This document shows positions 42,132 through 50,521 of a stretch of 64,000 bases of DNA, piece by piece; the first letter of the stretch is position 1; each line of letters opens with the position of its first letter. The stretch comes from Flavonifractor sp052065355. GTDB lineage: Bacteria; Bacillota; Clostridia; Oscillospirales; Oscillospiraceae. The notes under the pieces were generated by a model. The model was not told where the DNA came from. It did no database searches and saw only the letters and a program-made list of their open reading frames with translations. The stretch covers positions 434,001 to 498,000 of the forward strand of contig NZ_JBQHUF010000001.1 in the NCBI RefSeq assembly GCF_052065355.1, written 5' to 3'. The translations under genes were made by a program, and so were the position numbers.

Positions 42132-42992
42132 ATGGATCTGTCGCTGTTATGGATGCTGGTGCTGGAGTTTTTCCTGTTCTCCTGCCTCGGCTGGGTGATG
42201 GAGGTCACTCTGAAGTACATCCAATTTCACCGTTTCATCAACCGGGGCTTTCTCATCGGCCCCTATTGCCCCATCTACGGCTGGGGCGTAGTGACGGTCA
42301 CCCTGGTGGTGGGCGGACTGGCAGTCCGTCGGGGAACACTGGGCGAGACCTTCCTGGCAGGCATGGTGCTCTGCGGAGCCCTGGAATATTTCACCTCCTG
42401 GTATATGGAGAAACGATTCCACGCTCGTTGGTGGGACTATAGTCAGAAGCCCATGAACCTGCATGGCCGGATCTGGATCGGCAACCTGCTTCTCTTTGGA
42501 GCGGCCTGCGTGGTCATCGTTCACGTCATCGATCCTGCATTTTTCCACTGGATGGAAGAATGGGATCCACAGGTCCTCAGACTGACTGCACTGGGTGTAA
42601 TTGCGCTTATGGTTGCCGACTACATCACAGCCCATTTCCTGATGGGCGTGGTGCGTCGGGAGATCGATGGCCAGGTAGGAGACAACACAGAGGAGATCAG
42701 CAAGCAGGTCCACGCCCTGCTCCATGACCGGAACCTGCTGATCCGCCGTATCCATCAGGCGTACCCGAACCTCCAGGCTCGTCCTGGTCATTTGACCCAG
42801 CAGTTGCGTGATGCACGGAAGGCATATAAGCAGGCAGCCAAGCAGGTCAAACAGGAACTGAAACATATAGCCCAGGACACCCGTGAGGATGTACGAACTG
42901 ATTTGGAGCATGGCCTGCAGCAGGCTGAGGCTGCCCGCGTTCATCTGCGGGAGATTCAGAAAAAGCTTACCATCCACCGAGAGGATGACTAA
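42132..42992 (+). CDS. CmpB-type putative ABC transporter permease (PF06541)
   Basis: 286-residue protein. Five to six hydrophobic helices in residues 1-175 with the family motifs FSCLGWVMEVTLKY and FINRGFLIGPYCPIYGWG, and GRIWIGNLL. The final 110 residues form a charged helical/coiled-coil cytoplasmic tail. The family name is a database guess; no ATPase partner lies nearby. ATG has AAAGGGGTAAGC upstream. Confidence 0.82.
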   Translation: MDLSLLWMLVLEFFLFSCLGWVMEVTLKYIQFHRFINRGFLIGPYCPIYGWGVVTVTLVVGGLAVRRGTLGETFLAGMVLCGALEYFTSWYMEKRFHARWWDYSQKPMNLHGRIWIGNLLLFGAACVVIVHVIDPAFFHWMEEWDPQVLRLTALGVIALMVADYITAHFLMGVVRREIDGQVGDNTEEISKQVHALLHDRNLLIRRIHQAYPNLQARPGHLTQQLRDARKAYKQAAKQVKQELKHIAQDTREDVRTDLEHGLQQAEAARVHLREIQKKLTIHREDD

Positions 42993-42998
42993 CAACCA

Positions 42999-43034
42999 CC
43001 GCCCCTGTCATATGACAGGGGCGGCCTCTGTTTT
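42999..43034 (+). terminator. Terminator after the CmpB-family gene
   Basis: CCGCCCCTGTC / GACAGGGGCGG stem with a tiny loop, then CCTCTGTTTT. It abuts the end of the convergent MerR gene. Confidence 0.85.
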
Positions 43035-43674
43035 ACGGGATATATTCAAAGTGCTGGTACAGCCATTTGCCCGCCTTGCTGCCCAGCACCAGGGCGATGG
43101 GCAGGACAAATATCACAAAGGGCAGAATCAACACTAGTATATTCATAAAGGCATAGAAGAACAAGTCGGAGAAGCCGGACAGAGCGTTCACCAGACAGGC
43201 GTACAGCCGCAAGGCCAGGATCACCGCCAGGATCATGCACAGATTCTCCCAGATGGATTCCCAGTTCAGCCGGGCGGCCGGACTGTACTGATCGGTGGAG
43301 GGCAGGTTTCGGCAGGCAACCTCACGCTCTAACAGGGCGGCATAGTTTTCAAGGTTGTCAGCCTGCGCAGCATCTGCGCTGCTCACCCTCTCATAAGAAT
43401 CGATAGCCGCCCGAAGGCGCTGCCGCAGAGCGAATGCAGCAGCCGGTGCGTTCTTTTGATAGTCCAGCCCCATGGAACGGATCTCTTCAATGGTAAAGCC
43501 AGCCTTTCGTAAAACCGCGATGGCCCGGAGGCGCTCCACGTCGGTCTCTGAAAAATCCAGCCAGGTACGGCCGCCCCGGCGCTGGGTGTGAGGCATTACC
43601 AGCTGTTCCTGTACATAGAAGCGGACTGCCCGCTCTGTAAGCCCGGTAGCCTCACAGATTTCCTTCATCTTCAT
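43033..43674 (-). CDS. MerR family regulator with C-terminal membrane anchor
   Basis: 213-residue protein. The N-terminal MerR winged helix (1-70) shows MKEICEATGLTERAVRFYV, RRGGRTWLDFSETDVERLRAI and LRKAGFTIEEI. A helical dimerisation region follows to about 130. Two hydrophobic helices at about 155-172 and 182-205 suggest membrane anchoring. No cysteine effector site is obvious. ATG 43674 has AAAGGAGG upstream. Its own promoter has the long spacer typical of MerR control. Confidence 0.85.
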   Translation of the reverse strand: MKMKEICEATGLTERAVRFYVQEQLVMPHTQRRGGRTWLDFSETDVERLRAIAVLRKAGFTIEEIRSMGLDYQKNAPAAAFALRQRLRAAIDSYERVSSADAAQADNLENYAALLEREVACRNLPSTDQYSPAARLNWESIWENLCMILAVILALRLYACLVNALSGFSDLFFYAFMNILVLILPFVIFVLPIALVLGSKAGKWLYQHFEYIP

Positions 43675-43699
43675 GTCCTTGCCTCCTTTGCTAAAAGTC

Positions 43700-43730
43700 A
43701 GTGTAGCATCTGACGTAAGGTAAGTGTCAA
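43700..43730 (-). promoter_or_regulatory. MerR-type promoter with 19-base spacer
   Basis: On the minus strand TTGACA (43725-43730) and TACACT (43700-43705) are 19 bases apart, with ACCTTACGT in the spacer. MerR proteins typically untwist such overlong spacers. Autoregulation is inferred. Confidence 0.7.
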
Positions 43731-43742
43731 GGATATTTCCAT

Positions 43743-43775
43743 AAAAAACGGCCCGGAGCGCTGTGCTCCGGGCCG
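43743..43775 (-). terminator. Terminator of rnpB
   Basis: On the minus strand GGCCCGGAGC pairs with GCTCCGGGCC and is followed by a run of six T. Confidence 0.9.
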
Positions 43776-43783
43776 CTGTATCT

Positions 43784-44131
43784 GCAAGTAAGCCTGTAAG
43801 CCGGGTTCTGTCATTTAAGACAGCCATCTATCTCGACGCACCGTCGCCGGTACGCTCAAGCCGCCTCCTCGGGACGGCCGGGCCAGCCTTATGTCCCTCC
43901 ACGGCGTTGCTCCGGATAGAGTTTACAGCGATGGACGCTTGGCACGCCATCGGGTGAGCTCTTACCTCGCCTTTCCACCTTGACCGGCCAAAGGCCGGCA
44001 GTCTATTTCTGTTGCACTTTTCCTGGGGTCGCCCCCGGCGGGTGTTACCCGTTATCCTTGCCCTGTGGAGCCCGGACTTTCCTCACAACCGGGCCTTTCG
44101 CCCCGGCCGCGCGGCTGTCCAGCTTGCTTGC
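43784..44131 (-). ncRNA. rnpB: RNase P RNA, bacterial type A
   Basis: About 348-nt catalytic RNA that trims tRNA 5' ends. On the minus strand the conserved 5' block GAGGAAAGTCCGGGCTCCAC, the GGGTAACACCCG region, GTGGAAAGGCGAGG, GAGATAGATGGCTGTC and the 3' block ACAGAACCCGGCTTACAG are in order. The ends pair as P1 (GCAAGCAAGC with GCTTACTTGC, one mismatch). A promoter and terminator flank it exactly. Confidence 0.96.
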
Positions 44132-44138
44132 GTAGGGT

Positions 44139-44167
44139 ATTTTACCGTATTCCTGCTCGATTGTCAA
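44139..44167 (-). promoter_or_regulatory. Promoter of rnpB
   Basis: On the minus strand TTGACA (44162-44167), 17-base spacer and TAAAAT (44139-44144), placing transcription start at about the RNA 5' end. Confidence 0.85.
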
Positions 44168-44186
44168 ATCAAAAGCCGCTCCCGCT

Positions 44187-44480
44187 TCAATACTGTTTCC
44201 GAATAAATTCGCCGAGGCCTCCTCCAACGGAAACCCCTATGGCCGCTGCTGCAATCAGGGACACGATGAGCATCAGCCACCCAGCCCTGGTTAGGATCCA
44301 AAGGGCAGCCGAAATGAAGATAACCGCAAACAGCAGTGGCTGTGCCGCATGACGGAACGCCTTTTTTCGAGAACCTTCGTCCGCACTCCTGGCCCTCCCG
44401 TAGGTTCGGACGCCGCTGATGAGTAGAAGCAGGGCAAACACGAAAAACAGGACGGTCAATACAGTTTCATATGTTCCCAT
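44187..44480 (-). CDS. Small three-helix membrane protein, unknown
   Basis: 97-residue hydrophobic protein. Helices at about 6-24, 47-60 and 63-82 are separated by a basic loop (YGRARSADEGSRKK) and followed by the GLGEFIRKQY tail. I do not recognise a family. ATG 44480 has AAAGGAGG upstream and a good promoter lies 56 bases before. Its end is 20 bases before the rnpB promoter. Confidence 0.65.
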   Translation of the reverse strand: MGTYETVLTVLFFVFALLLLISGVRTYGRARSADEGSRKKAFRHAAQPLLFAVIFISAALWILTRAGWLMLIVSLIAAAAIGVSVGGGLGEFIRKQY

Positions 44481-44535
44481 AACAGCGCCTCCTTTTCCGC
44501 ATAGACGAAGAATTACTCTAATATATTGTGTTTTT

Positions 44536-44564
44536 ATCATATAATATTTTCCAGTCTTTTGCAA
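44536..44564 (-). promoter_or_regulatory. Promoter of the small membrane protein gene
   Basis: On the minus strand TTGCAA (44559-44564), 17-base spacer and TATGAT (44536-44541). Confidence 0.65.
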
Positions 44565-44654
44565 GACTGGCGCTCTGGTTAGGTATGTTTCATCAAACCA
44601 ACGGAGTTTTCTATTTCGGTACTTATCTTGACCATGGAGAAAAGCTGATCCTGA

Positions 44655-44683
44655 TTGAATTTCCCCTTCAAGTAGGATATAAT
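44655..44683 (+). promoter_or_regulatory. Promoter of murD
   Basis: TTGAAT (44655-44660), 17-base spacer and TATAAT (44678-44683). Confidence 0.75.
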
Positions 44684-44717
44684 AAATTGGTTAAACTATG
44701 AAAAGGGAGGAACTGTT

Positions 44718-46109
44718 ATGAAGCGTTCCACCATACAGGAATATCTGGCAGGACTGAAGGGCAAGCGGGTGGCCGTTATCGGCATTGGCGTGTCCAACAC
44801 CCCGCTGATCAAAATGCTGCTGCGGGCCGGAGTAAAGGTCACCGCCTGCGACAAGAAGGCCAAGGAATCCTTTGCCGGACTGGCGGAGGAGCTGGAGAGT
44901 CTGGGCGCCACGCTCAAACTGGGACCTGACTATCTGAAGGATTTGGATTTCGAGGTCATCTTCCGCACACCGGGTATGCGGCCCGATCTGCCCGAGCTGG
45001 TGGAGGCCCTCCAGCGGGGGGCTATCCTCACCTCTGAGATGGAGGTATTTTTCCAGGTCTGCCCCTGCAAGATCATCGCTGTAACAGGCAGTGATGGCAA
45101 GACCACCACTACTACCATTATCGCCGAACTGCTGAAAGCAGCTGGACAGACGGTATACGTAGGCGGAAATATCGGCAGACCTCTGCTGCCCGATGTGGAC
45201 GGTATGGAGGAGGGAGATGTGGCAGTTCTGGAACTGTCCTCCTTCCAGCTGATGACCATGGATCGCAGCCCTGATATCGCTGTGGTCACCAACCTGGCTC
45301 CCAACCACCTGGACGTACACAAGTCCATGGAGGAGTACGTGGACGCCAAGAAGAATATTTTCCTCCATCAGGGATCCGAGGGCCTGCTGGTGCTCAACCA
45401 AGACAACGAGATCACCCGCAGCTTTGCCCCCGAAGCGCCGGGCCGCGTGACCTTCTTCAGCCGTCGTCAGGAGCTGGAAAAGGGCGTATTCCTCAAGGAC
45501 GGTGTCATCTGGGTGCGCAACGCCATGCACGAACGGCCTGTTCTGCCGGTGGCGGATATCCTGCTGCCCGGTGACCACAACGTGGAGAACTACATGGCTG
45601 CCATTGCCGCTCTGGACGGTCTGATTCCTGACCAGGTGATCCGGGAGTTCGCGGCAAAGTTTGCCGGTGTGGAGCACCGGATCGAGCTGGTACGTACCCT
45701 GAACGGTGTTAAATATTATAACGACTCCATCGCATCCAGCCCGTCCCGCACCATCGCCGGTCTACGCTCCTTCCAGCAAAAAGTCATTCTGATTGCAGGC
45801 GGCTATGATAAGCACATCCCCTTTGACGTGCTTGGCCCTGAAGTTATAGAACATGTCAAGGAACTGTTCCTGACAGGCGATACCTCCGCCAAGATCCGTG
45901 CTGCGGTGGAAGGGGCACCTGGATATGATCCTGCCCAGCTTCCCATCACAGTGATCGACGATTTTGAGGAGGCCGTGCTGGCGGCCCATCGGGCGGCCAA
46001 GCCAGGGGATGTAGTGATCCTGTCTCCCGCCTGTGCCTCTTTTGATAAGTTTAAGAACTTTATGGAGCGGGGCGCTGCTTTTAAGAAGATCATCTATGGT
46101 CTGTCGTAA
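44718..46109 (+). CDS. murD: UDP-N-acetylmuramoyl-L-alanine:D-glutamate ligase
   Basis: 463-residue Mur ligase adding D-Glu to UDP-MurNAc-L-Ala. VIGIGVSNTPLIKML at the N-terminal UDP-binding domain, ATP loop GSDGKTTTTT near 124-133, NLAPNHLDVHKSMEEY, central HRIELV and the C-terminal LSPACASFDKFKNFMERG. It stands apart from the usual mur/fts cluster. AAAAGGGAGG precedes ATG. Confidence 0.95.
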   Translation: MKRSTIQEYLAGLKGKRVAVIGIGVSNTPLIKMLLRAGVKVTACDKKAKESFAGLAEELESLGATLKLGPDYLKDLDFEVIFRTPGMRPDLPELVEALQRGAILTSEMEVFFQVCPCKIIAVTGSDGKTTTTTIIAELLKAAGQTVYVGGNIGRPLLPDVDGMEEGDVAVLELSSFQLMTMDRSPDIAVVTNLAPNHLDVHKSMEEYVDAKKNIFLHQGSEGLLVLNQDNEITRSFAPEAPGRVTFFSRRQELEKGVFLKDGVIWVRNAMHERPVLPVADILLPGDHNVENYMAAIAALDGLIPDQVIREFAAKFAGVEHRIELVRTLNGVKYYNDSIASSPSRTIAGLRSFQQKVILIAGGYDKHIPFDVLGPEVIEHVKELFLTGDTSAKIRAAVEGAPGYDPAQLPITVIDDFEEAVLAAHRAAKPGDVVILSPACASFDKFKNFMERGAAFKKIIYGLS

Positions 46110-46133
46110 CATCATGAAGGAGTGAACATTCTG

Positions 46134-47168
46134 TTGGATATCAAAAAGATCCTGGAGGAGCTGTGCGGATGCACAGCTCCCTCCGGGTTTGAGGGACCGG
46201 CAGCCCAGACGGCCTCCCGGCTGCTGGAGCCGCTGGTGGACGAAGTCAGTATTGACCGGATGGGGAATGTGATCGGTGTCCGCCGCTGTGGCCGTCCTGG
46301 GGCCAAAAAGCTGCTGCTGGACGCCCATCTGGACGAGATCGGCCTGCTGGTCACCGGCGTAGAAGACGGTTTCCTGCGCTTTCGCTCCATTGGCGGAGTG
46401 GACCCCCGGATGCTGCCCGGCCGAGAGCTATGGGTCCTGACCCAGCCACCCATGCCCGGTGTGGTGGCCTGTCAGCCGCCCCATCTCCACGATGGAGACG
46501 CGGAGAATAAGTCCATTCCTATTGCAGACCTGCGTATCGACGTAGGTCTGTCCCAGGAGCAGGCAGAGACCAGAATCCCTGTGGGTACTCCGGTGGTGTA
46601 CCGGGGCAGCTGCTTTGCCCTGGGAGCAGAGCAGATGTGCGGCAAGGCCATGGACGACCGTTCCTGCTTTGCCGTCCTGCTGCGAGCTATGGAGCTGCTG
46701 GCGGATAAGCAGTTGGACGTGGACGTATATGTAATGGGCTCCACCCGGGAAGAGGTTTCCGGGGCAGGTGCCACGGTAGGTACCTGGTCGGTACAGCCTG
46801 ACTGCTGCGTGGCGGTGGACGTGACCCATGGCCGCACCCCTGACGGGCCCGCAGATAAAACCTTTACCTTGGGCGGTGGTCCGGCCATCGGCGTGGGTCC
46901 CAATATGACGCGCTGGATGACCAAACGCATGCTGGACAAGGCAACGGAAAGGAAAATTCCCTACCAGCAGGAGGTTATGTCCGGCCACACGGGCACCAAC
47001 GGCTGGGAGATGCAGATCAGCCGGGAGGGCGTGGCCACTTCGGTGCTTTCTCTGCCGCTGAAGTATATGCATACCCCCATTGAGACTCTGTCGCTCAGCG
47101 ATCTGGAGCAGACTGCCCAGCTGCTGGCAGCATTTACTGAGGATCTGGGAAAGGAGTGGCCGCTGTGA
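46134..47168 (+). CDS. M42 family metallo-aminopeptidase (copy 1)
   Basis: About 344-residue dinuclear-metal aminopeptidase of the tetrahedral TET/FrvX/PepA family. Metal ligands are visible in LLDAHLDEIGLL, AMDDRSCF, STREEVSGAG (catalytic Glu pair), AVDVTHG and the C-terminal YMHTPIETL. I favour TTG 46134 (gives MDIKKILEEL, like copy 3), 11 bases after AAGGAG. GTG 46122 overlaps that SD, so the start is uncertain by 12 bases. First of three tandem paralogues. Confidence 0.88.
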   Translation: MDIKKILEELCGCTAPSGFEGPAAQTASRLLEPLVDEVSIDRMGNVIGVRRCGRPGAKKLLLDAHLDEIGLLVTGVEDGFLRFRSIGGVDPRMLPGRELWVLTQPPMPGVVACQPPHLHDGDAENKSIPIADLRIDVGLSQEQAETRIPVGTPVVYRGSCFALGAEQMCGKAMDDRSCFAVLLRAMELLADKQLDVDVYVMGSTREEVSGAGATVGTWSVQPDCCVAVDVTHGRTPDGPADKTFTLGGGPAIGVGPNMTRWMTKRMLDKATERKIPYQQEVMSGHTGTNGWEMQISREGVATSVLSLPLKYMHTPIETLSLSDLEQTAQLLAAFTEDLGKEWPL

Positions 47169-48190
47169 AAGACCTGGTCATGAGACTGAGCGCCCTCAGC
47201 GGCGTGTCCAGCTGGGAAGATGAGGTGCGGGACTTCCTGAATGCGGAGGCCGCACCCTATGCCCAGGAGATCCGTACCGACGCGCTGGGCAATCTGATCG
47301 TGTTCAAGAAGGGTACAAAGGCGGCAGGAAACAAGCTGCTGCTATGTGCTCACATGGATGAAGTAGGCCTGATGATCCGCCATATCACGGATGACGGCTA
47401 CCTGAAGTTCAGCACTGTAGGCTCTATTGACCGGCGGGTATTGCTGGGCAAGCCGGTGCTGGTGGGTCCTGACCGTCTTCCCGGTATCATTGGGCTGAAG
47501 GCCTACCATTTAGTGAGCCGGGACGAGGAAAAGAACGTTCCCAAGCTGGATGACTATTATATCGACATCGGCACCAAGAACAGGGAAGAAGCAGAAAAGC
47601 TGGTCAGCCTGGGGGATGTAGCAGTCTTTACCACCCAGCCCGAACTGTTTGGCGACGGTCTGCTGAAAGGCAAGGCTCTGGATGACCGGATCGGCTGTGC
47701 GGTACTGCTTTCCCTGTTAAAGGAAGAACTGCCTATGGACTGCACCTTCGTCTTTACCGCTCAAGAGGAGGTGGGTACCCGGGGCGCTTTCGGCGCGGCC
47801 TTTTCCGTAACGCCGGAGCTGGCCCTGGTGGTGGAAGGCACCACCGCCGCCGACCTGCCGGACAGCGCACCTCATCAGAAGGTGTGCGCCTTGGGCAAGG
47901 GCGCGGTACTCACCTTTATGGATCGCGGCTCCATTGCGGATCGCGGCCTGTTTGAGCGACTCCGGGCCCTGGCAGAGGAAAAGCACATTCCCTGGCAGCT
48001 CAAGCAATTTGTGTCCGGTTCCAACGACGCCTCCGCCATCCAGCGCACCAAGGCCGGCGTCCGTACCGCGGTGCTCTCCGCACCGGTGCGCTATATCCAC
48101 GCACCTGCCAGCCTGGCCTGTGTCAGCGATCTGGATGCGGTGCTGGCTCTGGCAAGAGCGCTGATCCACGATGTGGCCAAGGAGGTTTAA
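47165..48190 (+). CDS. M42 family metallo-aminopeptidase (copy 2)
   Basis: 341-residue paralogue. Ligand motifs CAHMDEVGLM, KALDDRIGCAVLL, TAQEEVGTRGA and the C-terminal YIHAPASL are intact; the position that is AVDVT in the other copies reads VVEGTT, with Glu as ligand as in many M42 enzymes. GTG 47165 overlaps the previous stop (GTGA), eight bases after AAGGAG. Confidence 0.9.
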   Translation: MKDLVMRLSALSGVSSWEDEVRDFLNAEAAPYAQEIRTDALGNLIVFKKGTKAAGNKLLLCAHMDEVGLMIRHITDDGYLKFSTVGSIDRRVLLGKPVLVGPDRLPGIIGLKAYHLVSRDEEKNVPKLDDYYIDIGTKNREEAEKLVSLGDVAVFTTQPELFGDGLLKGKALDDRIGCAVLLSLLKEELPMDCTFVFTAQEEVGTRGAFGAAFSVTPELALVVEGTTAADLPDSAPHQKVCALGKGAVLTFMDRGSIADRGLFERLRALAEEKHIPWQLKQFVSGSNDASAIQRTKAGVRTAVLSAPVRYIHAPASLACVSDLDAVLALARALIHDVAKEV

Positions 48191-48193
48191 GAA

Positions 48194-49189
48194 ATGGATA
48201 TTTTAGCGACAATGCAGGCGCTGAATGCCTGTCATGGGCCCTCGGGCAACGAGAGCCAGGTGGCTCAGGCTATCGAAAAACTGGCAGCTCCCTTTGTAGA
48301 CGAAATCACTACCGATACCCTTGGTAACCTGATCTGCCATAAGAAGGGAAGCGGCAAAAAGGTCATGTTTGCCGCCCACATGGATTCCATCGGTTTTATC
48401 GTCACCCATATTGACGAAAAGGGTTTTTTGCGCTTTGGTCGTATTGGTGGCCTGTCTGCGCATGAAGTGCTGGGTACTCCTATCCGATTCAAGAATGGGG
48501 TGCGGGGTGTGGTAGCCTGTCCGGGCAAGACCGACCCCAAGGAGATGAAGCTGGATGACCTCTACCTGGATATCGGTGCCAGGGACGAGGCGGAGGCCAA
48601 GTCCATGGTGCAGGTGGGGGATACCGCTGTCTATGATACCACAGCCTTTGTGAGCGGCTCCCGGATCGTGTCCCCTTATCTGGATGACCGCATCGCCTGC
48701 GTGGTGTTGCTGATGGCGATGGAACAGCTGAAGGAGACGGAAAACGATCTCTACTTTGTCTTTACCGTTCAGGAGGAGGTGGGCATCCGGGGCGCCCGCA
48801 CGGCTGCCTACGGCATTGATCCGGACTACGGCATCGCCGTGGACGTCACCGATTCTGACGATATCCCTGACGCTCCTCACGAGTGTTCCAGCGTAGCAGG
48901 GAAGGGTGCCGCCATCAAGGTGATGGACAGTTCCGTCATCTGCCACCCGTCAGTGGTAGCCAAGCTGGAGGCCCTGGCCAAAGAGCAAGGGATCGCCGCC
49001 CAGAAGGATATCCTGAAAGCTGGCGGCACCGATGCCGGAGCCATCCACCAGACTCGGGCGGGCGTTTATACCGGCGGTATCTCCATTCCCACCCGGTATA
49101 TCCACACCCCTCAGGAAATGGCTGACCTGGATGACATCAAGGCCTGTGCCGACCTGACGGCGGCCTTTGCCCAGGCCAAGCTGGATTAA
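48194..49189 (+). CDS. M42 family metallo-aminopeptidase (copy 3)
   Basis: 331-residue paralogue with FAAHMDSIGFIV, YLDDRIACVVLL, TVQEEVGIRGAR, AVDVTDSDD and YIHTPQEMADL. Four bases after copy 2. Three different active-site surroundings in one operon suggest different peptide or acyl-sugar substrates, perhaps assembling into mixed or separate TET particles (inference). Confidence 0.9.
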   Translation: MDILATMQALNACHGPSGNESQVAQAIEKLAAPFVDEITTDTLGNLICHKKGSGKKVMFAAHMDSIGFIVTHIDEKGFLRFGRIGGLSAHEVLGTPIRFKNGVRGVVACPGKTDPKEMKLDDLYLDIGARDEAEAKSMVQVGDTAVYDTTAFVSGSRIVSPYLDDRIACVVLLMAMEQLKETENDLYFVFTVQEEVGIRGARTAAYGIDPDYGIAVDVTDSDDIPDAPHECSSVAGKGAAIKVMDSSVICHPSVVAKLEALAKEQGIAAQKDILKAGGTDAGAIHQTRAGVYTGGISIPTRYIHTPQEMADLDDIKACADLTAAFAQAKLD

Positions 49190-49222
49190 GAAATATAGAG
49201 ATATCAGGAAGGTTAAAGGAAT

Positions 49223-50476
49223 ATGTCTTTACAGATAAGTGATAAAGTGAAAGCCCTGGCTGCTCAGGCCCAGGCTAATATCCGTCCTCAATTTGACCGT
49301 ATCGATGCCATCGCGGAGGAGAATACTGCCAAAGTGCTGGCCGCCTTCCAGAAGCACCGGGTATCTGAGGCACACTTTGCAGGAACCACTGGTTATGGCT
49401 ATGACGATCTGGGGCGGGACACCCTGGACCTGATCTTTGCAGATCTGTTCCATACAGAGGACGCACTGGTGCGGGTACAGTTCGTCAACGGCACCCATGC
49501 CATCTCTTGCGCCCTGTTTGGAGCACTGAAGCCGGGGGATGTTCTGGTATCCGCTGTGGGTGCTCCCTACGACACCATGCTGGGGGTCATCGGCGTAGTG
49601 GACAAGGGTCCTGGCTCTCTGAAAAGCTACGGAATCGAGTATAGACAAGTAGATCTGGTTGACAATGCTCCCGACCCTGTGGGATTGGCGGAGGCGGTAA
49701 AGGATCCCCGAGTAAAGGCCGTGCTGATCCAGCGCTCCCGCGGCTATGCCACCCGGGACTCTCTGTCCGTGGCCAAGATCGGAGAACTGGCCAAGGTGGT
49801 CAAGGACAACAATCCCAATGCAGCGGTGCTGGTCGACAACTGCTACGGTGAATTTGTGGAGACCGTCGAACCCACCCAGGTGGGTGCCGATCTGGTGGTG
49901 GGCTCTCTCATTAAGAACCCCGGCGGCGGTCTGGCCCCTACAGGAGGCTACATCGCTGGGCGGCATGATCTGGTAGAAGGCGCGGCCATGCGGCTCACCA
50001 CCCCCGGCATCGGCAAAGAGTGCGGCTCCACCTTTGGCAGCAATCGCAGTCTCTATCAAGGCCTTTTCCTTGCCCCCCATACCACCGCTCAGGCGGTGAA
50101 AACAGCTGTTTTTGCCGCCCGCATGATGGAGCTGCTTGGCTATCAGGTGGACCCGGCCTCTGACGCGGTGCGCCACGACATTATCCAGATGATCCATTTT
50201 GGCGATCCCGAGCCTTTGAAAAAATTCTGCAAGGGTATCCAGTTCGGCGCTCCGGTGGACTCCTATGTGACCCCGGAGCCTTGGGATATGCCGGGCTACG
50301 ACTGTCCCGTCATCATGGCAGCAGGTGCCTTTATTCAGGGTGCCTCCATTGAACTGTCCTGTGACGCCCCCATGCGGGAGCCTTACACCGCCTATTTCCA
50401 GGGTGGTCTGACCTATGAGAGCGGCAAGGCAGGGATCATGCTGGCGGTGGAGGAACTGCTGCGCGCCCAGGCATAA
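49223..50476 (+). CDS. Methionine gamma-lyase-like PLP enzyme (YnbB/COG4100)
   Basis: 417-residue fold-type I PLP enzyme of the family formerly called aluminum resistance proteins. HFAGTTGYGYDDLGRDTLD, VRVQFVNGTHAISCALF, VLVDNCYGEFVE and the PLP lysine in GSLIKNPGGGLAPTGGYI are visible. Reaction is not established; annotated as methionine gamma-lyase family. It lies 33 bases after the M42 trio. In Bacillus a relative sits next to glnR; that neighbour is absent here. Confidence 0.9.
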   Translation: MSLQISDKVKALAAQAQANIRPQFDRIDAIAEENTAKVLAAFQKHRVSEAHFAGTTGYGYDDLGRDTLDLIFADLFHTEDALVRVQFVNGTHAISCALFGALKPGDVLVSAVGAPYDTMLGVIGVVDKGPGSLKSYGIEYRQVDLVDNAPDPVGLAEAVKDPRVKAVLIQRSRGYATRDSLSVAKIGELAKVVKDNNPNAAVLVDNCYGEFVETVEPTQVGADLVVGSLIKNPGGGLAPTGGYIAGRHDLVEGAAMRLTTPGIGKECGSTFGSNRSLYQGLFLAPHTTAQAVKTAVFAARMMELLGYQVDPASDAVRHDIIQMIHFGDPEPLKKFCKGIQFGAPVDSYVTPEPWDMPGYDCPVIMAAGAFIQGASIELSCDAPMREPYTAYFQGGLTYESGKAGIMLAVEELLRAQA

Positions 50477-50492
50477 GGGCAAGCAGGTATTG

Positions 50493-50521
50493 CATAGCCT
50501 CCCATAGGAGGTGAGGCTATG
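50493..50521 (+). promoter_or_regulatory. Hairpin enclosing the yunB SD and start codon
   Basis: Perfect nine-base arms CATAGCCTC (50493-50501) and GAGGCTATG (50513-50521); the last three bases are the ATG, and AGGAGG lies in the 11-base loop. The 5' arm also reads CATAGCCT, which fits a SigE/SigK -10 (CATAnnnT), so it may be promoter rather than RNA structure. Confidence 0.55.

Noticed and set aside
43763..43957. Short open frame within rnpB
   Set aside because: The region is fully explained by the RNase P RNA; the frame has no ribosome site.
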